Position numbers and translations under genes: made by a program. A stretch of 64,000 nucleotides of DNA from Aliivibrio salmonicida LFI1238 (lineage in GTDB: Bacteria; Pseudomonadota; Gammaproteobacteria; Enterobacterales; Vibrionaceae), in the NCBI RefSeq assembly GCF_000196495.1, contig NC_011313.1, positions 124,001 to 188,000 of the forward strand. Reading direction: 5' to 3'. Of the stretch, positions 18,202 to 26,663 are shown piece after piece (positions within the stretch are counted from its first letter, which is position 1; each line of letters starts with the position of its first letter). Under the pieces are notes generated by a model, which was not told the origin of the DNA, ran no database searches, and saw nothing but the letters and a program-made list of their open reading frames with translations.

Positions 18202-19640
18202 AAGGTAAGGAATTTGAATGTTGCTGAGTTAGCATTGGCCCGTCTAAAAAAGCCAATTTCACCATCGCTGTTTTTTTAAAAGGTATCGAAAATATAATTA
18301 TCGGGGATTTTATAACTGTTTTAGCCCTATTTCATGAGTTTTAGATACACTTATCCTACAAACCTTATTATGCTGCCCTCAATTCTGACTGAACTATCGC
18401 ATGGGTGACTAAATCATTGACCGAATTTCCGACTCGGAAATTCGTAAACACCAGACGACTTTCACATAAAATACATTCGTACGGATCTACTTTTACATAT
18501 CCTTTTAACATTGCGGCATACCCTGGCATTTTCGGCTCAGCTTCTATTGTCATACCTAAAGCTGCATAAACTCTAGGCAGAGCTTCTCCACGACGACGCA
18601 TTGATAAAAAACCGTAGTATCGGATCATCTTGAAATGTTTATCAGGATAGTGCTCTACTATCCGTCTTATCATCTCTTCTGGTGATAATGTTAGGCTGTC
18701 TGTTGTTCCTGTTCGATGGTCTAAATAATTAAACGTTATCATTCCGCCTTTGGCGTAATGACTTAAACGTGACGCTGAAATCGGGGGCCGTTTTAAATAC
18801 CGACCAAGATAGTTCATCGTCGGTTTTACATTATTTGTCTTTTTAGCAAAATGAAGCTTCCAACGACGATTATATTGACTGCTTAAAAAGCGTGACCAAT
18901 CCGTTTTATTACGGATATAGGGGCATTCTTCGCTTGATAAATCAAGCTCATAATAAGCCTTACCCAATAAACTGACGATAGCCGCTCTCCAACAAGGCTC
19001 TGTCGTTTTCATTTGGAAGTAAATGGGTTTCCATAAACCGGTACGTTCACAAATTCCCCCACGAGTGACCGATAAATGTAAGTGCGTATTCCAATTCAGT
19101 TTTCGACCGTAAGTATGAAGAGCACAAAAGATACCGACATCTATTCCTTTATCTTTTGCCCATCCCAGCAGAATGTTTGCAGCACATTTGAATAATTTAT
19201 TTAACAGCCAACGGTTATGACGAAAGATAGGCCATAGCGTGTTTGGAAGGGTAAAGGTGATGTGTTGATATTCGCATTCAGGGAAGACATGTTGTTGCTT
19301 TTGTATCCATCGCTCTGTGGCTTTCATGCCACAGCTACTGCACGCTCGAGATTTACAGGTTTGGTGAATATATTTGATATGGGTACAGTCAGGGTTGCAA
19401 CAATGATATTCGCGAGAGCCAAAAGCCGCTGTCCCACAGGACAGCATCTTTGTGACATTTTCAATCACGACCGCTCTTAGGTTAGCTTTGTTATTATGAA
19501 GAAATTTAAGCCAGTTATTTTGACTATTAAATAATTGTTTCAGGGGTTTATATGCGTGCATGGCGATAGGATAAACGATTTATTGGCAACAATGGAAGAG
19601 GTTGAGTCCTTTTGATTTGCGCCGTAGGCGCCTATTGTTC
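18202..19640 (-). mobile_element. IS91-family element, copy 3 of 4
   Basis: It is 1,439 bp with the same ends as the other copies. It is inserted between the TPR gene stop and that operon's terminator. No target duplication is visible: flank CTCCATTT on the left and AATGCCCT on the right rejoin into a continuous intergenic sequence. Confidence 0.92.
18368..19561 (-). CDS. IS91-family Y1 HUH transposase (copy 3, 397 aa)
   Basis: Intact, and encodes the same protein as copies 2 and 4. It is antisense to the TonB2 operon, whose transcripts would now read into it before reaching their terminator. Confidence 0.93.
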   Translation of the reverse strand: MHAYKPLKQLFNSQNNWLKFLHNNKANLRAVVIENVTKMLSCGTAAFGSREYHCCNPDCTHIKYIHQTCKSRACSSCGMKATERWIQKQQHVFPECEYQHITFTLPNTLWPIFRHNRWLLNKLFKCAANILLGWAKDKGIDVGIFCALHTYGRKLNWNTHLHLSVTRGGICERTGLWKPIYFQMKTTEPCWRAAIVSLLGKAYYELDLSSEECPYIRNKTDWSRFLSSQYNRRWKLHFAKKTNNVKPTMNYLGRYLKRPPISASRLSHYAKGGMITFNYLDHRTGTTDSLTLSPEEMIRRIVEHYPDKHFKMIRYYGFLSMRRRGEALPRVYAALGMTIEAEPKMPGYAAMLKGYVKVDPYECILCESRLVFTNFRVGNSVNDLVTHAIVQSELRAA

Positions 19641-19643
19641 AAT

Positions 19644-19671
19644 GCCCTTATCGAATGATGAGGGCTTTTCT
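19644..19671 (+). terminator. Displaced terminator of the TonB2 operon
   Basis: GCCCT (19644-19648), extended by TATC/GATG pairing, matches AGGGC (19661-19665) and is followed by TTTTCT. It originally lay a few bases after the TPR gene stop and is now 1.45 kb away because of IS91 copy 3. Confidence 0.7.
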
Positions 19672-19733
19672 ATTGCTCGTAAAATAGACAGTAAACAATC
19701 CCCAAACGTAAACAATGTAAATTGAATGTCAAC

Positions 19734-19752
19734 GCAAATCATTATCAATTAC
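19734..19752 (+). promoter_or_regulatory. Fur box upstream of the PepSY protein gene
   Basis: GCAAATCATTATCAATTAC holds the ATCATTATCA core of a Fur site. It lies about 40 bases before the chosen ATG at 19791. That argues against the longer reading from 19722, which would place the operator inside the coding region. Confidence 0.55.
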
Positions 19753-19790
19753 ATTACCATCCATTATTCTTAAATGATCCTGTCTTATTC

Positions 19791-20435
19791 ATGTTGCTGA
19801 AAAACAAACAAGTACAATTGTGGGCGCGTCGCTTACATGTTTACGTATCAATGGCGCTTCTACTCGTTGTCTTATTTTTCTCGATCACAGGGATCACGCT
19901 AAATCGCCCTGATTGGTTTGTCAGCAGCTCTCCAGACATCAAAAACACCACTCTTTCTGTTCCTAATGATGTGCTTTTTTCTCTAGATGAAAAACACCAC
20001 GTTCTTTGGAATAAACCAAACACCGTCGCTTTGCTTGATTACTTAAATCAACATACCAACCTTTCTGGAACGCCTTCTAATGTCGATATTTTTACCGACG
20101 TTGAAGACGGTGAATTAGTCGAGGGTGAATTGTCATTAAACTATAAAGGCCCCGGTTATAACGCGTCTGTTTATATTGATTTAACGACAGGTATAGCAGA
20201 CATCGAAAGCTCAAATTATGGTGTTGTTGCGTTATTAAATGATTTACACAAAGGACGAAACAGCGGTGAGGTCTGGAAGGCATTCATTGATATTACCGCG
20301 CTATTAATGGTCTTTTTTGTACTCACAGGTGTGTGCTTAATTTTACCGAAAAAAAGAACACTGATGACATCAATGAAGTGGATGGCATTTGGCTCGTCAA
20401 TCACGCTTGCATTGTATTTTATTGCCGTACCTTAA
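19791..20435 (+). CDS. PepSY-associated TM protein
   Basis: A 214-aa inner-membrane protein. One TM is near 20-42 (VYVSMALLLVVLFFSITGI), a PepSY-like periplasmic domain spans about 45-150, and there are two more TMs near 165-185 and 195-212. HxxxS-type His residues in the first and later helices (RRLHVY, LNDLHKG) recall haem-binding PepSY_TM ferric reductases, but this protein is shorter. Proteins of this kind are often found beside siderophore receptors and may reduce Fe(III) released in the periplasm (inference). It heads a Fur-boxed unit. Confidence 0.75.
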   Translation: MLLKNKQVQLWARRLHVYVSMALLLVVLFFSITGITLNRPDWFVSSSPDIKNTTLSVPNDVLFSLDEKHHVLWNKPNTVALLDYLNQHTNLSGTPSNVDIFTDVEDGELVEGELSLNYKGPGYNASVYIDLTTGIADIESSNYGVVALLNDLHKGRNSGEVWKAFIDITALLMVFFVLTGVCLILPKKRTLMTSMKWMAFGSSITLALYFIAVP

Positions 20436-20468
20436 CCCTTTTAATCTTGTATCCATAAGGACATCACA

Positions 20469-20993
20469 ATGGCTTCACTCTCTACCTATTTACGTCATTC
20501 AATTGCTGCAATGGTCTTAACTACACCTCTTTTGGCTAATTCAGCGGCTATTTCTGAGAGTGCGAAAGTCGATGTTGCTTTTGAGCTTCCGACGATTACG
20601 ACCACCATGTACGCGCGTCCTTATGTGGCGGTGTGGATTGAAAACAGCGAACGTAAATCAGTAAAAACGATTGAGCTGTGGGTAGGTAAAGATGAGTGGC
20701 TAAAAGATCTAAGAAGTTGGTGGCGCAAAGTCGGTCGTTACGATCGTGAATTAGTTGATGCTGTTACTTCTGCAACTCGACCAGCAGGAAAATATAAATT
20801 CAGTTGGGATGGAAAAGACGACTCAGGCCAGACGCTACCACAAGGGGATTATACGTTACATATCGAAGTGGTTCGTGAGCATGGTGGTCGTAATTATTTA
20901 CGCCAAAAAATGAAATTGACCGACACTGATATGTCATACCAACTTGCTCCAACTGAAGAGACTGGCGTAATCACAATCGAATATAAAAATTAA
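20469..20993 (+). CDS. DUF2271 periplasmic protein
   Basis: A 174-aa exported protein. The signal peptide is about 1-27, followed by a beta-sandwich DUF2271 domain with VWIENSERKSVKTIELWVGK and a FlgD/Ig-like turn (FSWDGKDDSGQTLPQGDY). The family commonly lies next to PepSY-TM and DUF4198 genes in metal loci. No catalytic residues are recognisable, and the function is unknown. It starts 33 bases after the PepSY gene, probably in the same operon. Confidence 0.8.
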   Translation: MASLSTYLRHSIAAMVLTTPLLANSAAISESAKVDVAFELPTITTTMYARPYVAVWIENSERKSVKTIELWVGKDEWLKDLRSWWRKVGRYDRELVDAVTSATRPAGKYKFSWDGKDDSGQTLPQGDYTLHIEVVREHGGRNYLRQKMKLTDTDMSYQLAPTEETGVITIEYKN

Positions 20994-21028
20994 TCTAGAT
21001 GTCCATTTATCAGGGAATTAAACGAATT

Positions 21029-21874
21029 ATGAAAACGACAATAATGAACAATAAAGTAAAGGCCGCAATATTAAGTGGCGTAATGGCAGCAGGTTTACTG
21101 GTTGCTACGACTGCGAACGCTCACCCTCGTTGGGTATTGCCTTCTCATTTTACGGTTTCTAAAGAAGGTGGTGATTGGCTTACGTTTGATGTTACCGCTT
21201 CACACGGTACGTTTGTATTTGATAAACCGGCAGGCAGTGATCAAGCACAAGTAGTGATGCCTGATGGTCGTACTGAGCGTCCAAACTTTGTCGTTAAAGG
21301 CAAACGTCGTTCAATGTTTGACTTCTATTTTGAAGAAGAAGGCACGCATAAAGTTCGAATTAATAACGAGCCAACGTATTACACCCAATATAAAGCAGGC
21401 CGTCGCGATACGGTGAAATGGATTAAAGCAACTAAGGCGGATCGTGCATTAGTGCTTCCTGAGAAAGCGCGTGATGTGGTAAGCCAGGTAAGTTTTACTC
21501 GTGCTGAAAGTTACGTGACAGTAGGCAAGCCTACAACAGAAGCAATGAAGCTTGATAATACGCTGTTAGAGCTTAAGCCATTAACACACCCATCAGATAT
21601 TCTTGAAGGTGAGCCAGTTACTTTTCAGTTCTTCTTTAATGGTAAACCTCAAGCAGGTGTAACGGCGGATATTACTCGTGAAGGAACGTTATACCGCAAT
21701 CATCAAGAGCAAATAGACGTAGTGAGTGATAAAGAGGGAAAAATCACTTTTACTCCTGAAACTGCGGGTCGTTACCTGATGAAATCAAATTATAAAGGTG
21801 AGCTGAAAGACCACCCACTTGCAGAACAAGCAAGCGTAAATGTTCACTTAACGTTTGAAGCACTACTTCAATAA
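21029..21874 (+). CDS. DUF4198 periplasmic protein, candidate metal binder
   Basis: A 281-aa exported protein. The signal peptide ends TANA, so the mature chain is predicted to begin His-Pro-Arg-Trp. Two beta-rich domains follow (about 30-150 and 175-275, the second Ig-like with LEGEPVTFQFFFNGKPQAG). DUF4198 proteins include NikM-like metal-uptake accessories. The start at 21029 is chosen over 20999 because AGGGA precedes it and the shorter form has a standard signal peptide; 21044 is also possible. A terminator follows. Confidence 0.8.
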   Translation: MKTTIMNNKVKAAILSGVMAAGLLVATTANAHPRWVLPSHFTVSKEGGDWLTFDVTASHGTFVFDKPAGSDQAQVVMPDGRTERPNFVVKGKRRSMFDFYFEEEGTHKVRINNEPTYYTQYKAGRRDTVKWIKATKADRALVLPEKARDVVSQVSFTRAESYVTVGKPTTEAMKLDNTLLELKPLTHPSDILEGEPVTFQFFFNGKPQAGVTADITREGTLYRNHQEQIDVVSDKEGKITFTPETAGRYLMKSNYKGELKDHPLAEQASVNVHLTFEALLQ

Positions 21875-21881
21875 TGCAGTT

Positions 21882-21918
21882 AGCACCACTTTCCGTAAAG
21901 GTGGGTGGTGCTTTTTTA
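21882..21918 (+). terminator. Terminator after the DUF4198 gene
   Basis: AGCACCAC and GTGGTGCT form a stem, with further pairing between CTTT and AAAG inside, followed by six T. It separates the PepSY-DUF2271-DUF4198 unit from the genes downstream, or acts as a partial terminator. Confidence 0.75.
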
Positions 21919-21931
21919 TCGAGATTTATTC

Positions 21932-22249
21932 ATGACTAAAGTAAACCTGAAAACCCTTTTTGTATCTTCTCTTCTTTTTTCTTCTGCGAGTTTTGCGCAT
22001 TTTCCTTTAATGAGCTGTTGGTTTGAATCGAATCAAGTGCTGTGCGAAACAGGCTACAGTGATGGCAGCAAAGCCGTTGATTATGATGTGAATATGTACG
22101 ATTACGATGACAACCTGATTGCAAAAGTCACCACAGATAAACGTTCAATTGCGGAATTTGCGAATCCTGAAACAGACTTTTATTTGGTGTTTGATTCTGG
22201 ACATGAAAGCCCAGTTGAAGTCGATGTTGTCGAGATCTCAGAGAAATGA
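21932..22249 (+). CDS. Small exported protein, probable mature N-terminal His
   Basis: A 105-aa protein. The signal peptide (1-22) ends SFA, giving a mature start His-Phe-Pro. Two cysteines (SCWF and LCETG) about 10 residues apart could form a disulfide. The body is acidic (YDVNMYDYDDN) and beta-rich. I do not recognise a named family with confidence, but the gene is fused by ATGA overlap to the DUF6162 gene and so belongs to the metal importer operon. A role in periplasmic metal handling is inferred. Confidence 0.7.
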   Translation: MTKVNLKTLFVSSLLFSSASFAHFPLMSCWFESNQVLCETGYSDGSKAVDYDVNMYDYDDNLIAKVTTDKRSIAEFANPETDFYLVFDSGHESPVEVDVVEISEK

Positions 22250-22809
22250 TTATTCAATCTGTCACTCCAGATAATGGAAGCGCAGAAGGCAAATGGATCG
22301 CACTCATTATTGGGTGCATTTTGCTTATTGCGGTGGTCGGGTTGCCATATCATCAATCGAACGATGAAGGCGTAAAGCTTGAATCACACCAAGTTCTTAT
22401 CACCGATTTAGCGCAAGACGATTTAGCTATGATTGCTGAGCTACGTTTAGCCTATGAAGAAATTTACGATATTCAGGCTGAATCAACAGAAGAAAATGCA
22501 TGGCCAGAGATTGTTTACTTAGCGGATGAATGGTTACCGCCTTTTGTGCAAGACCAAAGCTGGGAACGTCGCGGAAAACACCAATGGCAGCATTTAGGTT
22601 CTGGAGTTTATCTGGGTTTAAAAGTGAAAAAAGAAGGCGCTGCGTCATTCATTTTTAATGTGAAAGGCGATGATATTGAGCTTTGGCTGCACCCTGAATT
22701 GATGTCGACCTCTATCTCCTCTGATTCAATCTCTTGGAATGAAAGCGAACTCATTCAACAGCAATGGGTACAAGTTGTATTTCCTGCTCATGATACTCAT
22801 TTAAATTGA
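22246..22809 (+). CDS. DUF6162-like membrane-anchored protein
   Basis: A 187-aa protein with one N-terminal TM (about 17-36) and a periplasmic domain with YLADEWLPPFVQDQSWERRG and SGVYLGLKV. Proteins of this type are found immediately upstream of ZnuA-like ABC importers. No enzymatic motif is visible. It overlaps the previous gene by four bases and precedes the substrate-binding protein by 22 bases, so it is probably cotranscribed. Confidence 0.7.
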   Translation: MIIQSVTPDNGSAEGKWIALIIGCILLIAVVGLPYHQSNDEGVKLESHQVLITDLAQDDLAMIAELRLAYEEIYDIQAESTEENAWPEIVYLADEWLPPFVQDQSWERRGKHQWQHLGSGVYLGLKVKKEGAASFIFNVKGDDIELWLHPELMSTSISSDSISWNESELIQQQWVQVVFPAHDTHLN

Positions 22810-22831
22810 TACCAATTAAAGATAAATAATA

Positions 22832-23755
22832 ATGATGAAATCTATTTTATACGTACGTTCTTTTGTTCTGCTTAGCTTACTCTCTTTGTTTTCTGCGTCG
22901 GCGATGTCGGCAGAAAAACCTTTGGTGATTGGCATTACCTTACAACCTTATTACAGCTATGTGAAAGCAGTAGTAGGTGATAAAGCAGAAATTCTTCCTT
23001 TGGTTGATGCAGGGTTTAATCCCCACAATTATTTACCCCAACCAAACGATTTAAAACGTTTAAATAAAATGGATGTGATTGTTGTTAATGGCATTGGTCA
23101 TGATGACTTTGCGCTAAAAGTGATTGCGGCGGCAAACAACAGCGAGTTAATGGTATTAGAAGCCAATAAAGACGTTCCGTTGTTACCAGCAATGGGGCAA
23201 TCTGTAGGTAAAGGGGCGGTGAACCCACACACATTTGTTGGTCTATCTACAACAATTCAAAAGGTTTACACCATTGCCAATGAACTATCTCGAATTGACC
23301 GTGAAAATGCGTCGTTCTACCGTAAAAATGCACGTAAATACGCGAAAAAATTCCGATTAATGAAGCGTGATGCCATGTTATCTCTAGGTGAATTAGATAC
23401 CGCAGGAATGAAAGTAGCAACAACGCACAATGCGTATGGTTATATTCTTCAAGAATTTGGTGTTGATGTCGCTGCAGTTATTGAACCTGCTCACGGCGTA
23501 GAACCAAGCGCGAGCCAACTGCAAGGGACGATTGAAAAGATCCGTGAATCTGACATTGATGTTTTATTTTATGAATTGAACATGCCAAACCGTTTTGTCG
23601 ACACGATTGAAGAGGCGACAGGCGTTCAGTTGTATCGCTTTTCGCACATGACGCACGGTCCTTATGAAGACAATAAAGTTGAAATTGAAATGAAATCAAA
23701 TTTAGACACCCTAATCGAAGCCATGAAATTTGCCGCTGATAAGGACGCTAAATAA
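22832..23755 (+). CDS. ZnuA/cluster A-I metal-binding protein
   Basis: A 307-aa periplasmic substrate-binding protein for Zn, Mn or Fe. Signal peptide is about 1-26. Histidine ligands are visible in FNPHNYLP (near 69), VNPHTFVG (near 131) and TTHNAYGY (near 196); a fourth, acidic or His, ligand lies in the C-terminal lobe. It lacks the long His-rich loop of classic ZnuA, so metal identity is open. It is translationally coupled to the ATPase (TAATG). Confidence 0.88.
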   Translation: MMKSILYVRSFVLLSLLSLFSASAMSAEKPLVIGITLQPYYSYVKAVVGDKAEILPLVDAGFNPHNYLPQPNDLKRLNKMDVIVVNGIGHDDFALKVIAAANNSELMVLEANKDVPLLPAMGQSVGKGAVNPHTFVGLSTTIQKVYTIANELSRIDRENASFYRKNARKYAKKFRLMKRDAMLSLGELDTAGMKVATTHNAYGYILQEFGVDVAAVIEPAHGVEPSASQLQGTIEKIRESDIDVLFYELNMPNRFVDTIEEATGVQLYRFSHMTHGPYEDNKVEIEMKSNLDTLIEAMKFAADKDAK

Positions 23756-24519
23756 TGTCAGGACCAGCAATTTCGTTAACCAATGTTGGGCTGACTTATG
23801 GTGAAAATACCATTTTAGAAGGGGTGAACCAACGCTTTGAAGCCGGTCAATGCCATGTGGTGATGGGGCCTAATGGCGGAGGTAAAACCTCGTTATTGCG
23901 TTCAATTTTAGGATTAACCGCGTTTCAAGGTGAAATTAATATTGAATGGCCAGAGCAGAAAGGGGTGATTGGTTATGTGCCACAAAAAGCCGTTTTTGAA
24001 TCTAGCTTGCCACTAACGGTGAAAGATTTCATTTTATTGAATCAAACGCGAGTGCCTCTGTTTTTAAGTGCGTTATGGCGTAAGAAAAGCAGCCAAGAAG
24101 CATTTGCAATGGCGCAGCTAGAGCGTGTTGGTATGTCTAACCGTGCCGATCGTCGCATGGGGCAACTTTCTGGTGGTGAGCAACAACGTGTGTTATTCGC
24201 GCAAGCGTTACTGGATAATCCCGATTTACTTGTTCTTGATGAACCAACAACAGGAATGGATGAGCACGGGGTTCGTTATCTTGAATCCTTAATGCATGAA
24301 TTTATCGCGCAAGGTAAAACGGTATTAGCCGTTCACCACGATGTGACCGCTGTTCGCCGTCTTAAAGCACATGTTCATGTTATCAATCGTAATTTGGTTG
24401 ATTCTGGTTGTTATTCAGAAGTATTAAAACCTGAGAAAATTGAACGTTTATTCAATCATTATACGGGTGCAAGTGCTCAGTACGATGCATCAAAAACCAA
24501 CAATGGAGAGGCTGCGTAA
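23755..24519 (+). CDS. Metal ABC transporter ATPase (ZnuC-like)
   Basis: A 254-aa cytoplasmic ATPase with Walker A GPNGGGKTS (38-46), Q-loop GYVPQK, signature LSGGEQQR (near 138), Walker B LLVLDEPT and H-loop HHD. It drives the permease encoded next. TAATG overlaps occur on both sides. Confidence 0.9.
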   Translation: MSGPAISLTNVGLTYGENTILEGVNQRFEAGQCHVVMGPNGGGKTSLLRSILGLTAFQGEINIEWPEQKGVIGYVPQKAVFESSLPLTVKDFILLNQTRVPLFLSALWRKKSSQEAFAMAQLERVGMSNRADRRMGQLSGGEQQRVLFAQALLDNPDLLVLDEPTTGMDEHGVRYLESLMHEFIAQGKTVLAVHHDVTAVRRLKAHVHVINRNLVDSGCYSEVLKPEKIERLFNHYTGASAQYDASKTNNGEAA

Positions 24520-25394
24520 TGGAACTGTTTCGTCAGTGGGCGTTATATGGCGTCGATCAAGGTTTCTTAAGTGACAGTTTTTCGTATGCCTTTATGGTTA
24601 ATGCTATTGTTGCCGCTATCCTTTTAGGGCCATTGTTAGGTGGTTTGGGGACGTTAGTGATTGCAAAGCGTTTAGCCTTTTTCTCTGAAGCGGTTGGTCA
24701 TGCCGCCTTAACGGGTATCGCGTTAGGTGTGTTATTGGGAGAGCCAGCAGAGAACCCAATCATCGGCTTATTTAGTTTCTGTATGATCTTTGCTTTGTTA
24801 CTGCATTTTGTAAGAAACCGAACCAATGTGCCTTACGATACGTTAGTTGGGGTGTTCCTTGCCTTGGCATTGGCTGTGGGCGCTGCATTACTGATGTACG
24901 TAGCACGTAAAATTAATATTCACATGCTAGAGAACGTATTGTTTGGTTCTATCTTAACGGTTACGGACCAAGACATTGCGATTTTAGCAGGCAGTTGCTT
25001 ATTGATTGTCGTGGTATTAATTCCGATGTTTAATCGTATTTTATTAACCTGTATCAGCCCTGATATTGCTAGAGTTCGTGGCTACAAAACCAATTTTTAT
25101 GATTACCTATTTGTGATGATGATTACCCTTGTGACGATTGCATCGGTAAAAATTGTCGGTGCGGTTTTAGTTGGCGCGTTATTGCTCATACCTGGTGCAA
25201 CGGCTCGATTGTTAACTAAGAATATGGGCAGTTTTGTCTTGATGTCTGCACTATTAGCGACAATATCGTGCTTGATTGGCACCGTATTACCGATGGAATT
25301 AGAAATGCCAGTGCCTTCTGGGGCTGCGATTATTATTGTTTCAGCTTTCTTCTTTTTACTTGCGACCACCTACCGAATTCTTCGTAAGAATTAA
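24519..25394 (+). CDS. Metal ABC transporter permease (ZnuB-like)
   Basis: A 291-aa ABC-3 family permease with about eight TM helices. The EAA-like loop is near SEAVGHAALTGIALGV (about 50-65), and the GA-rich GAVLVGALLLIPGATARLL segment is near 215-235. It forms the inner-membrane channel of the importer. Confidence 0.9.
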   Translation: MELFRQWALYGVDQGFLSDSFSYAFMVNAIVAAILLGPLLGGLGTLVIAKRLAFFSEAVGHAALTGIALGVLLGEPAENPIIGLFSFCMIFALLLHFVRNRTNVPYDTLVGVFLALALAVGAALLMYVARKINIHMLENVLFGSILTVTDQDIAILAGSCLLIVVVLIPMFNRILLTCISPDIARVRGYKTNFYDYLFVMMITLVTIASVKIVGAVLVGALLLIPGATARLLTKNMGSFVLMSALLATISCLIGTVLPMELEMPVPSGAAIIIVSAFFFLLATTYRILRKN

Positions 25395-25436
25395 CAGCGT
25401 AGACCTCAATAATAATCGAAGAATATAGGATAAGAA

Positions 25437-26321
25437 ATGAAACAGAATTCAATGAAATGGATAGCGATTGCTAGTATATGTGTAGCCTCACTATTTAGCA
25501 TCAAAACAGTAATAGCGGCAGATGTATTAACGGCAACCCCCGTGACGTATATGCTATCAAGCGAGTTATTAAAAGAAACGTCATTAACGACAAAGTATTT
25601 ACCGCCAAATCGTTATGGGATTGAGCGTTTACCCAATTGGTTTGCCAATAAAGGGGCGAAAACCGTTCAAGACTCAGTAAAAACAGCCCAAGCGGTGGTG
25701 ACGATTGGGGCGGTATGGGCTGATGATCCTCTGTATGTGAACGCAAGATACAGCAATATTCAGATTATTGAAGTCGATGCCTCTCAAGCGATAACTCCTC
25801 GTGCACAAGGTGTGGCAGCGTTACGTTTATCTGATGGAACGACCTCAAAATACGCATGGTTAAACCCAACAAACTTAATCAGAATGGTAGCGATTGTGAG
25901 TGATGATTTTCAACGTATCTGGCCTGATAAATCAGAGCAGATCCAAAAAAACCAAGAGCAATTTATGTTGTCGGTACGTCAATTAATCAACCAGCAGCAA
26001 AAAGTGATTTTAGAGAATGATATCGACTCGGTTATTTTGTTGTCTGAGCAGTTAGAAGACTTTGCCTCTGGCAATCAATTGTTTGTGGTTGATCGCTTAA
26101 CAAAACCAGCTCTTGAATGGACAGAAGATGATAAAGCACAGTTGAAAGACTTAATTGAAGAAGATGAGTCAGTTTGGATTATCACAACTCAAAAACCAAA
26201 CAAGCAGATGCAAGCATTTCTGCCAATGGAACGTGTATTGGTTGTTGATGCGGTTGATCGTTGGGGCAGAGCAGGAATAAACAGTAAAGCGCCATTACAG
26301 AGATGGCAATTAGCGTTATAG
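25437..26321 (+). CDS. ZnuA-like periplasmic protein lacking metal ligands
   Basis: A 294-aa exported protein. Signal peptide is about 1-28 (ending IAA). The fold is that of cluster A-I binding proteins: YAWLNPTNLIRMV matches the DPHAWLNP helix of ZnuA/PsaA, but with Lys-Tyr in place of the Asp-His ligand pair. The first-ligand position reads LPPNRYGIERLP, without His. No fourth-lobe ligand is evident. It may be a partner or chaperone of the real binding protein rather than a transporter subunit. AGGAT precedes the start, 42 bases after the permease. Confidence 0.7.
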   Translation: MKQNSMKWIAIASICVASLFSIKTVIAADVLTATPVTYMLSSELLKETSLTTKYLPPNRYGIERLPNWFANKGAKTVQDSVKTAQAVVTIGAVWADDPLYVNARYSNIQIIEVDASQAITPRAQGVAALRLSDGTTSKYAWLNPTNLIRMVAIVSDDFQRIWPDKSEQIQKNQEQFMLSVRQLINQQQKVILENDIDSVILLSEQLEDFASGNQLFVVDRLTKPALEWTEDDKAQLKDLIEEDESVWIITTQKPNKQMQAFLPMERVLVVDAVDRWGRAGINSKAPLQRWQLAL

Positions 26322-26357
26322 CCTTATCTAGATTGGGCGAGTTTACTCTAAAAATAA

Positions 26358-26407
26358 AAGCAGTAGGGGCTTATTGTTACGATCTAGCACCGACTGCTTT
26401 TTTTTAT
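26358..26407 (+). terminator. Terminator ending the metal importer operon
   Basis: AAGCAGT (26358-26364) pairs with ACTGCTT, followed by a run of eight T. The loop is long (about 27 bases). It closes the island. The 256 bases from here to the recombinase gene hold no recognisable feature. Confidence 0.65.
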
Positions 26408-26663
26408 GGTTTTATTTAGTGTAGTTTAAATACCAAGGGATTATGACGATGTTTTCCCTAAAGATAGGCGGATTAGATTATTATCGTATACATAATTTAA
26501 GTAAGTCGTATTTTTTGATTAACATGAGAGTCAGAAAAGCACTAAACTATCCATGTTCTTATGGTTTTTAACAAATAGGGTTGTGTCGTTTTTTGTGAGG
26601 ATCGAGGAATTGTTTTATTTTATTATTTTGAATCGCTGTCATTGTTTATAAAAAGGAAAAACT

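Noticed and set aside
18202..19640. Target-site duplication around IS91 copy 3
   Set aside because: A-rich flanks look alike, but the four-copy alignment fixes the borders and leaves no duplicated bases.
19722..19790. Longer N-terminus for the PepSY protein
   Set aside because: It would place a Fur-like operator inside the coding sequence and adds no domain; the ATG at 19791 is favoured.
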